Source: Dehalobacterium formicoaceticum (GTDB taxonomy: Bacteria > Bacillota > Dehalobacteriia > Dehalobacteriales > Dehalobacteriaceae). Taken from it: a stretch of DNA of 64,000 bases. Where the stretch lies: positions 1,308,501-1,372,500 of the forward strand of contig NZ_CP022121.1 of NCBI RefSeq assembly GCF_002224645.1, written 5' to 3'. The notes below the pieces were generated by a model. The model made no database searches and had not been told where the DNA came from. It saw nothing but the letters and a program-made list of their open reading frames with translations. Below are positions 35,800 to 44,088 of the stretch, piece after piece; position 1 is the stretch's first letter, and the number at the start of each line of letters is the position of its first letter. Made by a program: the position numbers and the translations under genes.

Positions 35800-35852
35800 A
35801 AAGGGCAGATCCAGGTGGTTCGCCCCATACCGGGGACGGTGGAAAGGCAAAC
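35800..35852 (+). pseudogene. ctpA-derived remnant
   Basis: Bases 35800-35834 are identical to ctpA 33338-33372, and 35836-35852 to ctpA 33539-33555. The intervening ctpA sequence of about 166 bases is deleted. It directly follows the lipoprotein gene stop and precedes repeat copy 2, as ctpA precedes copy 1. Confidence 0.85.
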
Positions 35853-36028
35853 CACTTTTACACCCCAAATCGACAGATAGTACCTAGAATCCCGCTTAAA
35901 ATTTATAACTACGTTTAAGTACTAACTTGTATCGCACTGAAAGCCGTGTAAAGAGGAAAAAAATACTGCCCCCTTCAGAAGGGGGTATACTTATATTCGC
36001 GCGGTAATAAATAGACCATAAAATGATA

Positions 36029-36057
36029 TTGACATAAATAGGGTAAGACAGTATAAT
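36029..36057 (+). promoter_or_regulatory. Promoter within repeat copy 2
   Basis: TTGACA and TATAAT with a 17-base spacer, a consensus sigma-A promoter. Confidence 0.75.
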
Positions 36058-36130
36058 CAATTATACAAAGATTTAATAGAAAGAGTGTGACAAATTTCAA
36101 CCGCATTAACATAGCGCAAAATAATAAGAT

Positions 36131-36226
36131 ATGGACGAACTTCAATACGATCTTTCTTCCGGGAAGACGGAACGCAATTCCATCTCGGCAAAAATCAACT
36201 GTTATTTCATGATTAAGCAAGTTTAA
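36131..36226 (+). CDS. Micro-ORF in repeat copy 2 (31 residues, unrecognised)
   Basis: The frame begins MDELQYDLSSGKTERN, matching the copy 1 ORF through residue 26 and then diverging to a TAA. There is no clear ribosome site. Confidence 0.35.
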   Translation: MDELQYDLSSGKTERNSISAKINCYFMIKQV

Positions 36227-36511
36227 ATTAAGTTGGTTGCATGATCTCCTAAAACCAGGGTTACGGTCAGCTAACAAGATCATGGGTAAACGAAGTTTAT
36301 GCTAAATATCAGTGATGCAATATACTAGAAAAGCAGCCTTATATGAATTACATTTGGGGTGCCACGGAGACAAGGTTGTTAACACCCCCCCAATAAATAA
36401 CTAAAAAAGGAGGGGATCAAAAAGGTTGTTGCACTTTTTAAAGTATAGTTGCTTTTTTGTTTTTGACAGATATTTGAAGCCGTAAAAAATTTTAAAAGAG
36501 GAGTTTTGAAA

Positions 36512-37176
36512 ATGAAAGGAATAAAAAAGACAAGCTATTTTTTATTTTGACTTTGGTCATTGCTTTAGTGTTTTGTAGCACCGGTATTTTGGCTGCTTCA
36601 GCTGAAAGTAGTAGCACAAACATTTTAAATGAAATTGATATGCTATCAATAATTGAAGGTGATCTTGAAACGCCTGAAGGGGATGAAATCAAGGGTCCAT
36701 TTACACTTGATGAAATTGCAAAGGAAATGGCTACTATCGAAGGTATTTCTGTAAAAGATGCTCTGCAAAAACTTTCTTCAGGAAATGACAAAATTGAACC
36801 AAGTGGAGTATCTGATTATTATACATATACCAGAAGTGTTACTGTTACTTCGACTTATAAACCTAAACTTGTATTTTACTGCAATATAGTGAGGGTAGAC
36901 ATACAACCAATAATATTTTTAAAAATAGAGCATGCTTCCTTAAATAGATCTTATAATAGCACTAGCAAACAATTTGCAGGACATATTTATTATAATTTGG
37001 AAAACAACACAAGATTTTACTATGAATTAAATGGAGATTTTTATAACAATGGAACAACAACCTATACGGGTGGTGCATCCGTAAATGTTGGAGAATATGC
37101 TACAATTAATTTTAGTGTATCTAGTAGTAGTAATTTCTATAAATATTGCTATGATAGTGGGCGTATATATATATAA
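36512..37176 (+). pseudogene. Secreted protein (DUF5626-like), frameshifted in the signal peptide
   Basis: The ATG at 36512 has AGAGGAG 8 bases upstream but runs into TGA after 12 codons. Adding one A to the six-A run at 36523-36528 restores an excellent signal peptide (KLFFILTLVIALVFCSTGILAASA) cleaved near residue 30 and a 221-residue protein. The mature part ends in a tyrosine/asparagine-rich beta domain (YYELNGDFYNNGTTTYTGGASV) that recalls the DUF5626 family. The alternative TTG start at 36547 lacks a ribosome site. Function unknown. Confidence 0.6.
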
Positions 37177-37198
37177 TATAAAATCTAAGGAGAACAGT

Positions 37199-37384
37199 TT
37201 GAAAACAAAATTAAAGGGTAGCATTATTATAGGGGTATTAATAATATTAGCACCAACCATAGTGACTGGACGCCTTTATTATGGTGATGCAGGAAGCCTA
37301 ATAGAAATTAGTTTCATAATTAGATGTATTTCATTTATAATAGGCTTATTAGTTATTTACGATGGGCTCAAGCATAATTCTTAA
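37199..37384 (+). CDS. Small two-helix membrane protein
   Basis: A 61-residue protein with two hydrophobic segments (IIIGVLIILAPTIV and ISFIIGLLVIYDG). The TTG start follows AAGGAG by 4 bases, 22 bases after the secreted protein, so the two may be an operon; an immunity- or accessory-type role is only speculation. Confidence 0.5.
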   Translation: MKTKLKGSIIIGVLIILAPTIVTGRLYYGDAGSLIEISFIIRCISFIIGLLVIYDGLKHNS

Positions 37385-37404
37385 ACTAAGCGGTGTTCGA
37401 GGTT

Positions 37405-37690
37405 GGTAATTGGCCGGTGTTGGGGATTTGTGCAGTCCATAGGGTAAAAGATATCAGCGGCGGCACCAGCAACTCTCCCGTTATTTCCTTTGGTACCGTT
37501 TTAGATATTATTGGCGTAGACATTTGGCTGCCTGACGGTCATGGCTACAAGGACAAATTTACTGTAGATGATACAGGCTTAGGTCGGAATAGGACAGATT
37601 ATAGGATAGATATCTACTATCATAAAGATATTCCATCAGCAAAGCATATGGCGTCAAAAAACTTTCTTATTCCTATACAAACTAAATTTA
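37405..37690 (+). pseudogene. Fragment resembling a 3D (Asp-Asp-Asp) domain protein
   Basis: The frame includes SFGTVLDIIGVDIWLP, then KFTVDDTGLGRNRTDYRIDIYYH. The DTG and RIDxxx pattern matches 3D domains of cell-wall lytic enzymes. There is no start codon with a ribosome site, and the N-terminal part is missing. It is probably a decayed gene end; the frame runs on into the next gene without meaning. Confidence 0.45.
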
Positions 37691-37714
37691 CAACCAGGAA
37701 GAAGGGAAGCAACC

Positions 37715-38476
37715 ATGTCAAAAAAGAAAAAGTACGTCGGTATATCCTCTATTTTATTGATTGGTGTGGTCGTTCTATTGTACGCATTGTACGTTATGAA
37801 GATCGGCCCTTTCGACGGTTCTTCTAACAAAGTGGAACAGAATGCCCCAATGACCAGTAATAATGCCGACGAAAAAATAAGCGTAACCGCAATGGAAGCG
37901 CTGCGTCTAGGCTTTGAAGAAGCAAAAAAGCATGCTGGAGAAGAACCATTGCTTATTGACATGAGGAGCAAGGATAATACCAATGTTCCACAGGAAAAAA
38001 CCGATGGTGCGGACGGGAAAAGGAACACGTGGTATCTTCGTTTTGGCAGCAAAAAGGGAAATTTTCGTATTTACATAACGATTGAAAATGGAAATGCCAT
38101 CACGAATGATGTGAGAAAGGACGACAATAATTTACTTCGGAAAGGACGGTATACTATTTCCGATATTAATATTGATTCTCCTAAGGCAGTTAAACAAGCT
38201 ATCGAAGAACTAAGTATGCAACCGGGAAATCCTGAAATATACAAGGGGTATAATTTTACAATCAGCGGATTTCAAACTGATCCCGACTCCTATGACACAC
38301 GTTTGCTTTTAAGAGTTACAGGCATCTCACCGAATTCTCCCAATAGTGAGAATGAAAGCTTAAGAATGCACGCATTCTTTGATGGCAAAACAGGCGAAAT
38401 GTTGAATGCCTCCGAGATGACTGGTTACGACGAGGAGGGACGTTCTATGTGGAGGTATATTGAGCCTAAACATTGA
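37715..38476 (+). CDS. Membrane-anchored protein of unknown function
   Basis: A 253-residue protein: basic start MSKKKKY, one membrane helix at about residues 9-29, then an extracellular region with a LYS/ASP-rich domain (TWYLRFGSKKGNFRIYITIENGN) and a C-terminal GKTGEMLNASEMTG stretch reminiscent of PepSY-type repeats. AGGAAGAAGGG precedes the ATG. No family is assigned with confidence. Confidence 0.6.
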   Translation: MSKKKKYVGISSILLIGVVVLLYALYVMKIGPFDGSSNKVEQNAPMTSNNADEKISVTAMEALRLGFEEAKKHAGEEPLLIDMRSKDNTNVPQEKTDGADGKRNTWYLRFGSKKGNFRIYITIENGNAITNDVRKDDNNLLRKGRYTISDINIDSPKAVKQAIEELSMQPGNPEIYKGYNFTISGFQTDPDSYDTRLLLRVTGISPNSPNSENESLRMHAFFDGKTGEMLNASEMTGYDEEGRSMWRYIEPKH

Positions 38477-38651
38477 GGATGCCAGCCAATAAGTCTCCTA
38501 AATTTTTCTGTGGGCTCAAACCGTACCCCCTGGTTTCATCTTCCTTCTACCATTTAAACCAATATGCAATTGAAAGTGGCAAAAACTAGCCGCACATTAA
38601 CCGGAAGGACGGTTATTAAGGAGTCAATCAGAAGTTTTGCCCCCAAAAAAG

Positions 38652-38696
38652 GCTCAACAGTCAAAAAATTATTGATTGATTGTTGAGCTATTTTTG
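38652..38696 (+). terminator. Terminator-like hairpin
   Basis: GCTCAACA (38652-38659) pairs with TGTTGAGC (38681-38688), followed by ATTTTTG. It lies in a 480-base gap after the membrane-anchored protein that otherwise holds only the blaI promoter. Confidence 0.65.
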
Positions 38697-38909
38697 TATC
38701 CCCTATTGGTCTTCCGCAAAATTTTTGATTGACACCAGAAGAAGGAAATCGCTGGCCAATATCCCCCCAAATGTGCTATTTTACTGATTCCCTAGAGTGA
38801 TATTATCCCATCTTTAGCACATCTTGGTTTGGTTTTGACGAAGATTAGCCCGAAGAATTTTGGCTCTTCAGTACTGTATTTTCCCTTTACACATGGATCA
38901 ATTCAGAAG

Positions 38910-38938
38910 TTGACATTAATTAATGATATTAGTATAAT
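38910..38938 (+). promoter_or_regulatory. Consensus promoter of the first blaI-like gene
   Basis: TTGACA and TATAAT are exactly 17 bases apart, 22 bases before the ATG at 38961. The AT-rich spacer contains TAATGATATTA, a possible operator. Confidence 0.75.
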
Positions 38939-38960
38939 TTGAGGGAATGGAGGTAATTAA

Positions 38961-39337
38961 ATGGAATTAACAAAAACGAACAAGAAATTATGGATGTACT
39001 TTTTAGAGAAGGAAGACCTCTCTCTCGAACAGAAATTGTGAAACTATCAGTGGATAAGTCTTGGAAGGATAGCTCTATCCACATATTACTTAACAGCTTA
39101 TTAAAAAAAGGTGCAATACGTGAAGCCGGTTTTATTAAAACTGGTAGAAGTTATGGACGTATCTTTGAACCAACTGAGACCAGTGAAGATTATTATGCAG
39201 AGCTTCTGGCTAATGCTGCCAAAAAGACAAGTTTACCTCTGTTTCTTTCAAAACTATTTAATAGTCAAGATATAGGGAAAGAAACAATTCAAGAGTTAGA
39301 AAGTATTATAAACAAGAAAAAGCGGGATTTGGAATAA
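38961..39337 (+). pseudogene. BlaI/MecI-family repressor, frameshifted near the N-terminus
   Basis: The ATG at 38961 has GGAGG 8 bases upstream. Adding one A to the five-A run at 38972-38976 gives a BlaI-like start MELTKNEQEIMDVLF and a 125-residue protein of normal family length with a winged helix (SRTEIVKLSVDKSWKDSSIHILLNSLLKKGAI). As written, the original start is out of frame, and translation could begin only at an internal ATG (38990). It precedes a BlaR1-like gene, which is also frameshifted. Confidence 0.78.
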
Positions 39338-39338
39338 T

Positions 39339-40476
39339 ATGGGAAATAATGGTATTGGCATAAGCGTTTTTTCATTGATCATGGCAATCATTTGTTTTAA
39401 TCTCCTTTTACTAGTGATTGCCTTTTTGCGTAGGAATACAATGTTGCTGGTAAAGAACAGTACCTCTGTGCTATTACTAATATTGCTACTCGGTATTATA
39501 CGTCTTTTCGTACCAATAGATATGCCTAATGCTGCTGTTATTCACTCAGACAAAGTAATGCCCGGGATTCAAAACTTATTAGGTGAACAGTTATTTGGAG
39601 AAATCACCCTATGGATGGCGTTAGGAATTGTATGGATTTTAGGTGTTGCTTTTGTGCTGCTCAGGGCTTTTTTCAATCTCATTTTAGAAGTACAGCGAAT
39701 GAAAAGATACAAGATCGTGGAGGATCCACAAGTAATACGTGTTGCCAAAGAGTTGAATCTGAAAAATGCAGTTATTGTGTGTTCCCCGGGGGTAGATGTA
39801 CCTAAGGTTATTGGGATTTTCAAGGCGTATATTTATCTTCCGTCTTTAGCATTATACGATGAGGATCTAAAGTTGGTGTTACGTCATGAATACCAGCATT
39901 TAAAGGGAATGATTTCGAGATTAAAATTTTTTATTTAATGCTGTCAGCACTTTTCTGGTGGAATCCGGTAACACATATTTTCCAAAGAGAGGTTGATAAT
40001 CTTTTAGAATTGAGATGTGATGCTGCAATTACAAATAAAATGGATAATGATCAACGTATCGCTTATTTAAATACCATTTTGAGTGTTATTAAGCAGACCA
40101 TTCTAGGAAAAGCGAAATTTGTAGAAAGTGCAGCAAAATTGGTGAATCAAGACAATGAAGGATTTATTCAACAAAGATTTCAAGTGGTACTTTATGAAAA
40201 TCAGTATAAAGCATCGAAAATAAAATTTGTAACATTTTTGACAACTATGTTTGTATTTTTACTTTCATATTCTGTAATTATTCAGCCTGCATACTATCCT
40301 CCAGAAAGTGATCTTAAGGGACAATTTGCAATTACAGCTGAAAATGCCTATATTTTAGTGCTTCAAGATGGAACGATGAAATTATTCGTTGATGACCAAT
40401 TTATTGATACAATTGCCCAGGAAGAGCTTAAATCAAAACCCTATGCTGATTTAAAAAAATCAAGAAAGGGAATTGA
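39339..40476 (+). pseudogene. BlaR1/MecR1-like M56 membrane metallopeptidase, frameshifted
   Basis: Four membrane helices precede the zinc site RHEYQHLKG. The frame is lost just after it: one extra G or A near 39903-39914 would continue into LMLSALFWWNPVTH and the ELRCDAAI glutamate. A further missing base near 40467 would place a TGA at 40474-40476 as the natural stop. Otherwise the frame runs into the secreted peptide. M56 proteins sense cell-wall stress and cleave BlaI. The gene as given cannot make the whole protein. Confidence 0.78.
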
Positions 40477-40477
40477 A

Positions 40478-40711
40478 ATGAAAAAATTATTATTTACTAT
40501 GTTTCTGACTGCTATTATATCCACTTTTTTATTATTCACACCAACTTTTGCGGCTGAGCCTGTTTCTAAAATAAAACAAATCATTGGTCTTCCTGTTTTT
40601 ATTCAAGCGGAACAAACCGAATGGTATTTCCGAACATATAATGGTGGTCTTCAGAAGCGCCTGTGGTCAATTACTTATGGATACTGGAAAACTGATTGGA
40701 TAAATGTTTAA
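40478..40711 (+). CDS. Small secreted protein downstream of blaR1-like gene
   Basis: A 77-residue product with a strong signal peptide (MKKLLFTMFLTAIISTFLLF..TFA) and a mature tail rich in aromatic residues: TEWYFRTYNGGLQKRLWSI and WKTDWINV. AAAGGG lies 8 bases before the ATG at 40478. It is in frame with the preceding BlaR1 part, but a signal peptide in mid-protein argues for a separate gene. Family unknown to me. Confidence 0.6.
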   Translation: MKKLLFTMFLTAIISTFLLFTPTFAAEPVSKIKQIIGLPVFIQAEQTEWYFRTYNGGLQKRLWSITYGYWKTDWINV

Positions 40712-40722
40712 AAAAATACTTC

Positions 40723-40754
40723 CCCCTTCAGAAGGGGATATACTTATATTTGAG
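40723..40754 (+). repeat. Third copy of the island dyad
   Basis: CCCCTTC-A-GAAGGGG (40723-40737) followed by ATATACTTATATTTGAGG, as in the two complete elements, but the promoter and micro-ORF part is missing. It lies 12 bases after the secreted peptide gene. Nothing else is identified up to the tRNA promoters. Confidence 0.75.
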
Positions 40755-40959
40755 GAAAGTATAAAATGAAAAAACCATCGGTGACTCCAGATTAACTGGA
40801 AGGTGAGCTACATAAAAAAGCAGCATGTGTCCTCCGTGCCCATAGCACTCTCAACGCTATATCTATCAGACATCAAACGGGTTATGCATGATTTTCTGGT
40901 GATTACCTCTGATCTGTAACGACCTGTAACAAAATATCAGCAAGTTTTCCCTTTATTAG

Positions 40960-40988
40960 TTGACAAGGGGTAGGATCTCAGATATAAT
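40960..40988 (+). promoter_or_regulatory. Upstream promoter of the tRNA cluster
   Basis: TTGACA and TATAAT, 17-base spacer. Confidence 0.7.
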
Positions 40989-41034
40989 GTAAAAGCGCTT
41001 GAGAGAGTGCGACAAAAATTTTTCAAAGAAACCT

Positions 41035-41063
41035 TTGACAATAAGAGACAAATTGTGTATACT
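41035..41063 (+). promoter_or_regulatory. Proximal promoter of the tRNA cluster
   Basis: TTGACA and TATACT, 17-base spacer, 25 bases before tRNA-Val. Confidence 0.8.
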
Positions 41064-41087
41064 ATAGCTTGTGTCAAAGAAACTTTT

Positions 41088-41163
<76 letters not shown>

Positions 41164-41171
41164 TGAATCAA

Positions 41172-41248
41172 GGAACTGTGGTGTAGTGGTCTAACATGCC
41201 GGCCTGTCACGCCGGAGATCGCGGGTTCAACTCCCGTCAGTTCCGCCA
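41172..41248 (+). tRNA. tRNA-Asp (GTC)
   Basis: Acceptor GGAACTG / CAGTTCC, anticodon GTC, discriminator G as expected for Asp, encoded CCA. Confidence 0.96.
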
Positions 41249-41251
41249 TTT

Positions 41252-41327
<76 letters not shown>

Positions 41328-41330
41328 TTT

Positions 41331-41405
41331 GCGGGCGTAACTCAGTGGTAGAGTGCGACCTTGCCAAGGTCGAAGTCGAGGGTTCGAATCCCTTCGCCCG
41401 CTCCA
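41331..41405 (+). tRNA. tRNA-Gly (GCC)
   Basis: Acceptor GCGGGCG / CGCCCGC, anticodon loop TTGCCAA, discriminator T, encoded CCA. Confidence 0.96.
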
Positions 41406-41416
41406 AAAGTGCCCAT

Positions 41417-41450
41417 AAAAAAAGCAGAGACTTTGATCTCTGCTTTTTTG
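41417..41450 (+). terminator. Terminator of the tRNA cluster
   Basis: AAAAAAAGCAGAGA pairs with TCTCTGCTTTTTT around CTTTGA. It may also serve transcripts from the minus strand. Confidence 0.85.
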
Positions 41451-41495
41451 TTTAGATTGCTGTTTCATGTTTTTAAATTTAATTTTAATCAGGTA

Positions 41496-42857
41496 TTACA
41501 TCGTCCAGGTACCTCCCGGTGTATGGAGAAGCTGTAATATTTGTTCTTCCACACCATCAGCCGCATTAATATAAATCAGGAAGTTATCCTTTTTATATGA
41601 GGTTTTAAACTCATAACACAAGACTTCTTTACCCGTTGCCAAGGGGATTAAAGTTAGGCGTTTACTGTCTACAGTGAGATTGGGGTTTAATTTTTTTTCG
41701 GCTTCCTCAATTGAGAGTTTTGGTTTGGGCAGGTTTCGCTCCTCATGCTGCATCAGATATCCTAAGCTTTCAAACCCCACGATTTGACCGTTATCCATGG
41801 CTACATTTACTTTCACCAGATCGGGATAAACGATGACGTCATTTTCCTGATAGGCAAAAGAGACGATTAAGGTGTTTTCCTGACGGAGGGAATAGGTGGG
41901 CACCATGGATTTATACTCCGTTTTGGATAAGAACACCTTGGCTTTTTCTAACGCCTCTCCCAGGCCTATTTTTGCTTCGCCTATGCCACGTGAATTCATC
42001 GCCATGGTGACATGGCCGCCTTGCTGACTCACATCTACATATATGACCTCGCCCATGTTGGGTACCCGGGGCGCAATACGAATGGAATAAATGGGAATGC
42101 TGGCATCCTGGGTGCTTTTACCATTATCTTTCACTACGTATTCAATGTCGTCCCTTAAATCGATAAAATCCCGTGCAATTTTCTTAGCTTGCTCCATATC
42201 AATCATTTTTCCAGTAACGGCCTTGGGTTTCCGAGTCTCTAAATGATCGGAAAAAGGACCGTCATAGATCAAGGTGGGATATTGATTAATCTGTTCATTG
42301 ATCTTCTTAAAATTAACATTCAAATAATCTGTCGACTCTTGATCCAGTTTTCTGTTGCTCGCTTGTTTTGCCTCGCGCCAGTTGATGCCATTTTGTTGAA
42401 CTTCTTTTTGAAGTTCCAGCAAATCTCCGCTCAACTTTGATGTTTGGTTATGTAAATCCTCCAAGGTGCTTAACTGTTCGGTATTCATCGTGCGGCCATC
42501 AGCCGTATTTTTTGCCATTGTGTAGGCATAATCACCCAATTGGGTGAGAAATCTTTGAGTTCTGGTCAAGGTAGTATGGGCCAGAGGAAGCTGACCCAGG
42601 TTATCCTGAGCAAAATTGGCTTGCCACCAAATATCAGATAACAATCGAATGTTTTGCTGTGGGGAGCCGGAGACAAGGCTTTTTGATGTTAAAACAGAGA
42701 GATTACCTACATTGCTTACCAAATTGTAAAAAGAACGCTGCTGGTCATTTTCCAGAAGAATCCTATTGGCCTGGTTGATTCGATACTGATTAAAGCCCCA
42801 GACGCCGGTAAAAATCAAAGCAATTGTTAATACACCTGTCAACCAATGACGACGCAT
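41496..42857 (-). CDS. ypeB: Spore germination protein YpeB
   Basis: A 453-residue protein with one N-terminal membrane helix, a helical middle (NLVSNVGNLSVLTSKSLVSG is typical of YpeB) and C-terminal PepSY-like repeats (EAKIGLGEALEKAKVFLS, LSIEEAEKKLN). YpeB stabilises and localises the cortex-lytic enzyme SleB in spores. It starts 18 bases after sleB, in the usual sleB-ypeB operon, probably read from a forespore promoter that I cannot locate with confidence. Confidence 0.93.
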   Translation of the reverse strand: MRRHWLTGVLTIALIFTGVWGFNQYRINQANRILLENDQQRSFYNLVSNVGNLSVLTSKSLVSGSPQQNIRLLSDIWWQANFAQDNLGQLPLAHTTLTRTQRFLTQLGDYAYTMAKNTADGRTMNTEQLSTLEDLHNQTSKLSGDLLELQKEVQQNGINWREAKQASNRKLDQESTDYLNVNFKKINEQINQYPTLIYDGPFSDHLETRKPKAVTGKMIDMEQAKKIARDFIDLRDDIEYVVKDNGKSTQDASIPIYSIRIAPRVPNMGEVIYVDVSQQGGHVTMAMNSRGIGEAKIGLGEALEKAKVFLSKTEYKSMVPTYSLRQENTLIVSFAYQENDVIVYPDLVKVNVAMDNGQIVGFESLGYLMQHEERNLPKPKLSIEEAEKKLNPNLTVDSKRLTLIPLATGKEVLCYEFKTSYKKDNFLIYINAADGVEEQILQLLHTPGGTWTM

Positions 42858-42875
42858 TTTTTCACCACCTCATAT

Positions 42876-43580
42876 TTATAATCCAAAAACATGTGCTCCA
42901 TATTTGACAACAATTTTTCGCGTCCAGATCCAGGCACTTACCGGTTTGGAAGGGTTCCAAAAATAGAGACAGCCATATGAGGGATCCCAACCGTTAAGTG
43001 CTTCTCTTGCCGCTTTAACCGAATCATTATTAGGCTCGGTGTTAACCCGTCCATTTGCCACTGACTCCAGGGCTCGTCCCTGATAGACTACGCCGGCCAA
43101 TGTATTGGGGAAGTTGGCATTAGCAACTCGGTTTAACAATACTGCCCCCACCGCAACTTTTCCGATATAAGGTTCTGATTCTGCTTCTGCATGAATAGCA
43201 CGGGCAAGAAGCATGTTGTCACCGCTTACAGAAACCTTACTGGGCTGGTATCCGGGATCAGGAGCGGGAGTTGTTGAGCCTGAACTAAGCCCCAGGGCGT
43301 TGTAGGTTTGAGTTCCCACGGTCCCATCGGCAGTAAGCCCGTTTTTCCGTTGAAAATCTTTGATGGCATTGAAAGTCGAAGCTCCCAAATAACCATCAAT
43401 CGGCCCTTTGTAGTAACCCCAATTGCTTAATCGTTGTTGCACTTGTGTAACGTTATTGCCGCTGCTGCCCCAATAGAGTGTCGGTCGGGACTGGGCTTTT
43501 CCTGATCCGTAAGTCAAAATAACTACAGCCGCCATCATGAATATAAAAGAAACGAGCAAAATTATTTTTTTGTTTTTCAT
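42876..43580 (-). CDS. sleB: Spore cortex-lytic enzyme
   Basis: A 234-residue protein: signal peptide (residues 1-29), peptidoglycan-binding repeat (VTQVQQRLSNWGYYKGPIDG, with VGTQTYNALG), then the SleB-type Hydrolase_2 domain (ARAIHAEAESEPYIGKVAVGAVLLNRV), whose glutamate is the expected lytic transglycosylase catalyst. It degrades cortex during germination. GGAGGG precedes the ATG. Confidence 0.95.
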   Translation of the reverse strand: MKNKKIILLVSFIFMMAAVVILTYGSGKAQSRPTLYWGSSGNNVTQVQQRLSNWGYYKGPIDGYLGASTFNAIKDFQRKNGLTADGTVGTQTYNALGLSSGSTTPAPDPGYQPSKVSVSGDNMLLARAIHAEAESEPYIGKVAVGAVLLNRVANANFPNTLAGVVYQGRALESVANGRVNTEPNNDSVKAAREALNGWDPSYGCLYFWNPSKPVSAWIWTRKIVVKYGAHVFGL

Positions 43581-43699
43581 CCTATACCCTCCTCCAATTT
43601 ATTTACTTTTATATTGTCACTCTGAAAGAAGATTTTTATGCTAAGAATAGGGAAGAGAAACCATGATTATCTTTTGCGTAAAATTAACAAAAAAGATGC

Positions 43700-43728
43700 T
43701 TGCAAAAGTGGTGAATCTGTGATATTAT
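43700..43728 (+). promoter_or_regulatory. Promoter of tRNA-Cys/tRNA-Leu
   Basis: TTGCAA and TATTAT with a 17-base spacer, 15 bases before the tRNA. Confidence 0.65.
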
Positions 43729-43742
43729 AAACTTCGCGACGG

Positions 43743-43817
43743 GGCGCCATAGCCAAGTGGTAAGGCAGAGGACTGCAAATCCTTTATTCTCCAGTTCAAA
43801 TCTGGATGGCGCCTCCA
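43743..43817 (+). tRNA. tRNA-Cys (GCA)
   Basis: Acceptor GGCGCCA / TGGCGCC, anticodon loop CTGCAAA, discriminator T, encoded CCA. Confidence 0.95.
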
Positions 43818-43823
43818 AAATTT

Positions 43824-43912
43824 GCCGGAGTGGCGGAACTGGCAGACGCACAGGACTTAAAATCCTGCGAGGTTTACCCCTCGTACCGGTTCGATTCCGG
43901 TCTCCGGCACCA
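43824..43912 (+). tRNA. tRNA-Leu (TAA)
   Basis: 89 bases with the long variable arm of class II tRNAs, acceptor GCCGGAG / CTCCGGC, anticodon loop CTTAAAA, encoded CCA. Confidence 0.95.
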
Positions 43913-43930
43913 ATGAAGTCAACAGCGAGA

Positions 43931-43960
43931 AGGGCTTTCGGGAATCGAAAGTCCTTTTTT
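43931..43960 (+). terminator. Terminator after tRNA-Leu
   Basis: GGGCTTTCG and CGAAAGTCC form a stem around GGAAT, followed by six T's. Confidence 0.85.
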
Positions 43961-44026
43961 CTAACATTCTTCTAACGGAAGAAAATAATCCGCGAGATTG
44001 TTGATGACCATGTCCTATTGATTTCT

Positions 44027-44088
44027 AATTTAACAACAAAAAACACTGACATTATTTATTAATGATCAGTGTTTTTTGTTGTTAAATT
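44027..44088. repeat. 23-bp perfect inverted repeat
   Basis: 44027-44049 is the exact reverse complement of 44066-44088, with a 16-base centre that itself folds (CATTA / TAATG). The A-rich and T-rich arms could make a bidirectional terminator, but the length and perfection are unusual. The gap from 43.96 to 44.36 kb otherwise holds nothing that I recognise. Confidence 0.85.

Larger units (their letters stand above)
35963..36280 (+). repeat. Undescribed dyad-promoter-microORF element, copy 2
   Basis: Starts with dyad CCCCCTTC-A-GAAGGGGG (35969-35985), whose C-G pair at the third position replaces the T-A pair of copy 1, so pairing is conserved. Then come GTATACTTATATT, a promoter, and a 31-codon ORF. 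The rest of the 35.8-36.5 kb gap holds no gene that I can support. Confidence 0.8.

Noticed and set aside
35975-36283. 102-residue minus-strand ORF in repeat copy 2
   Set aside because: The same strand is not open in repeat copy 1 and there is no ribosome site, so selection is not supported.
34500-41000. Prophage or complete integrative element
   Set aside because: No integrase, structural phage genes or tRNA-derived attachment repeats are seen; the region looks like repeat-mediated rearrangement.
43757-43975. Plus-strand ORF across tRNA-Cys/tRNA-Leu (CRSGGTGRRTGLKI)
   Set aside because: Spurious translation of tRNA sequence.
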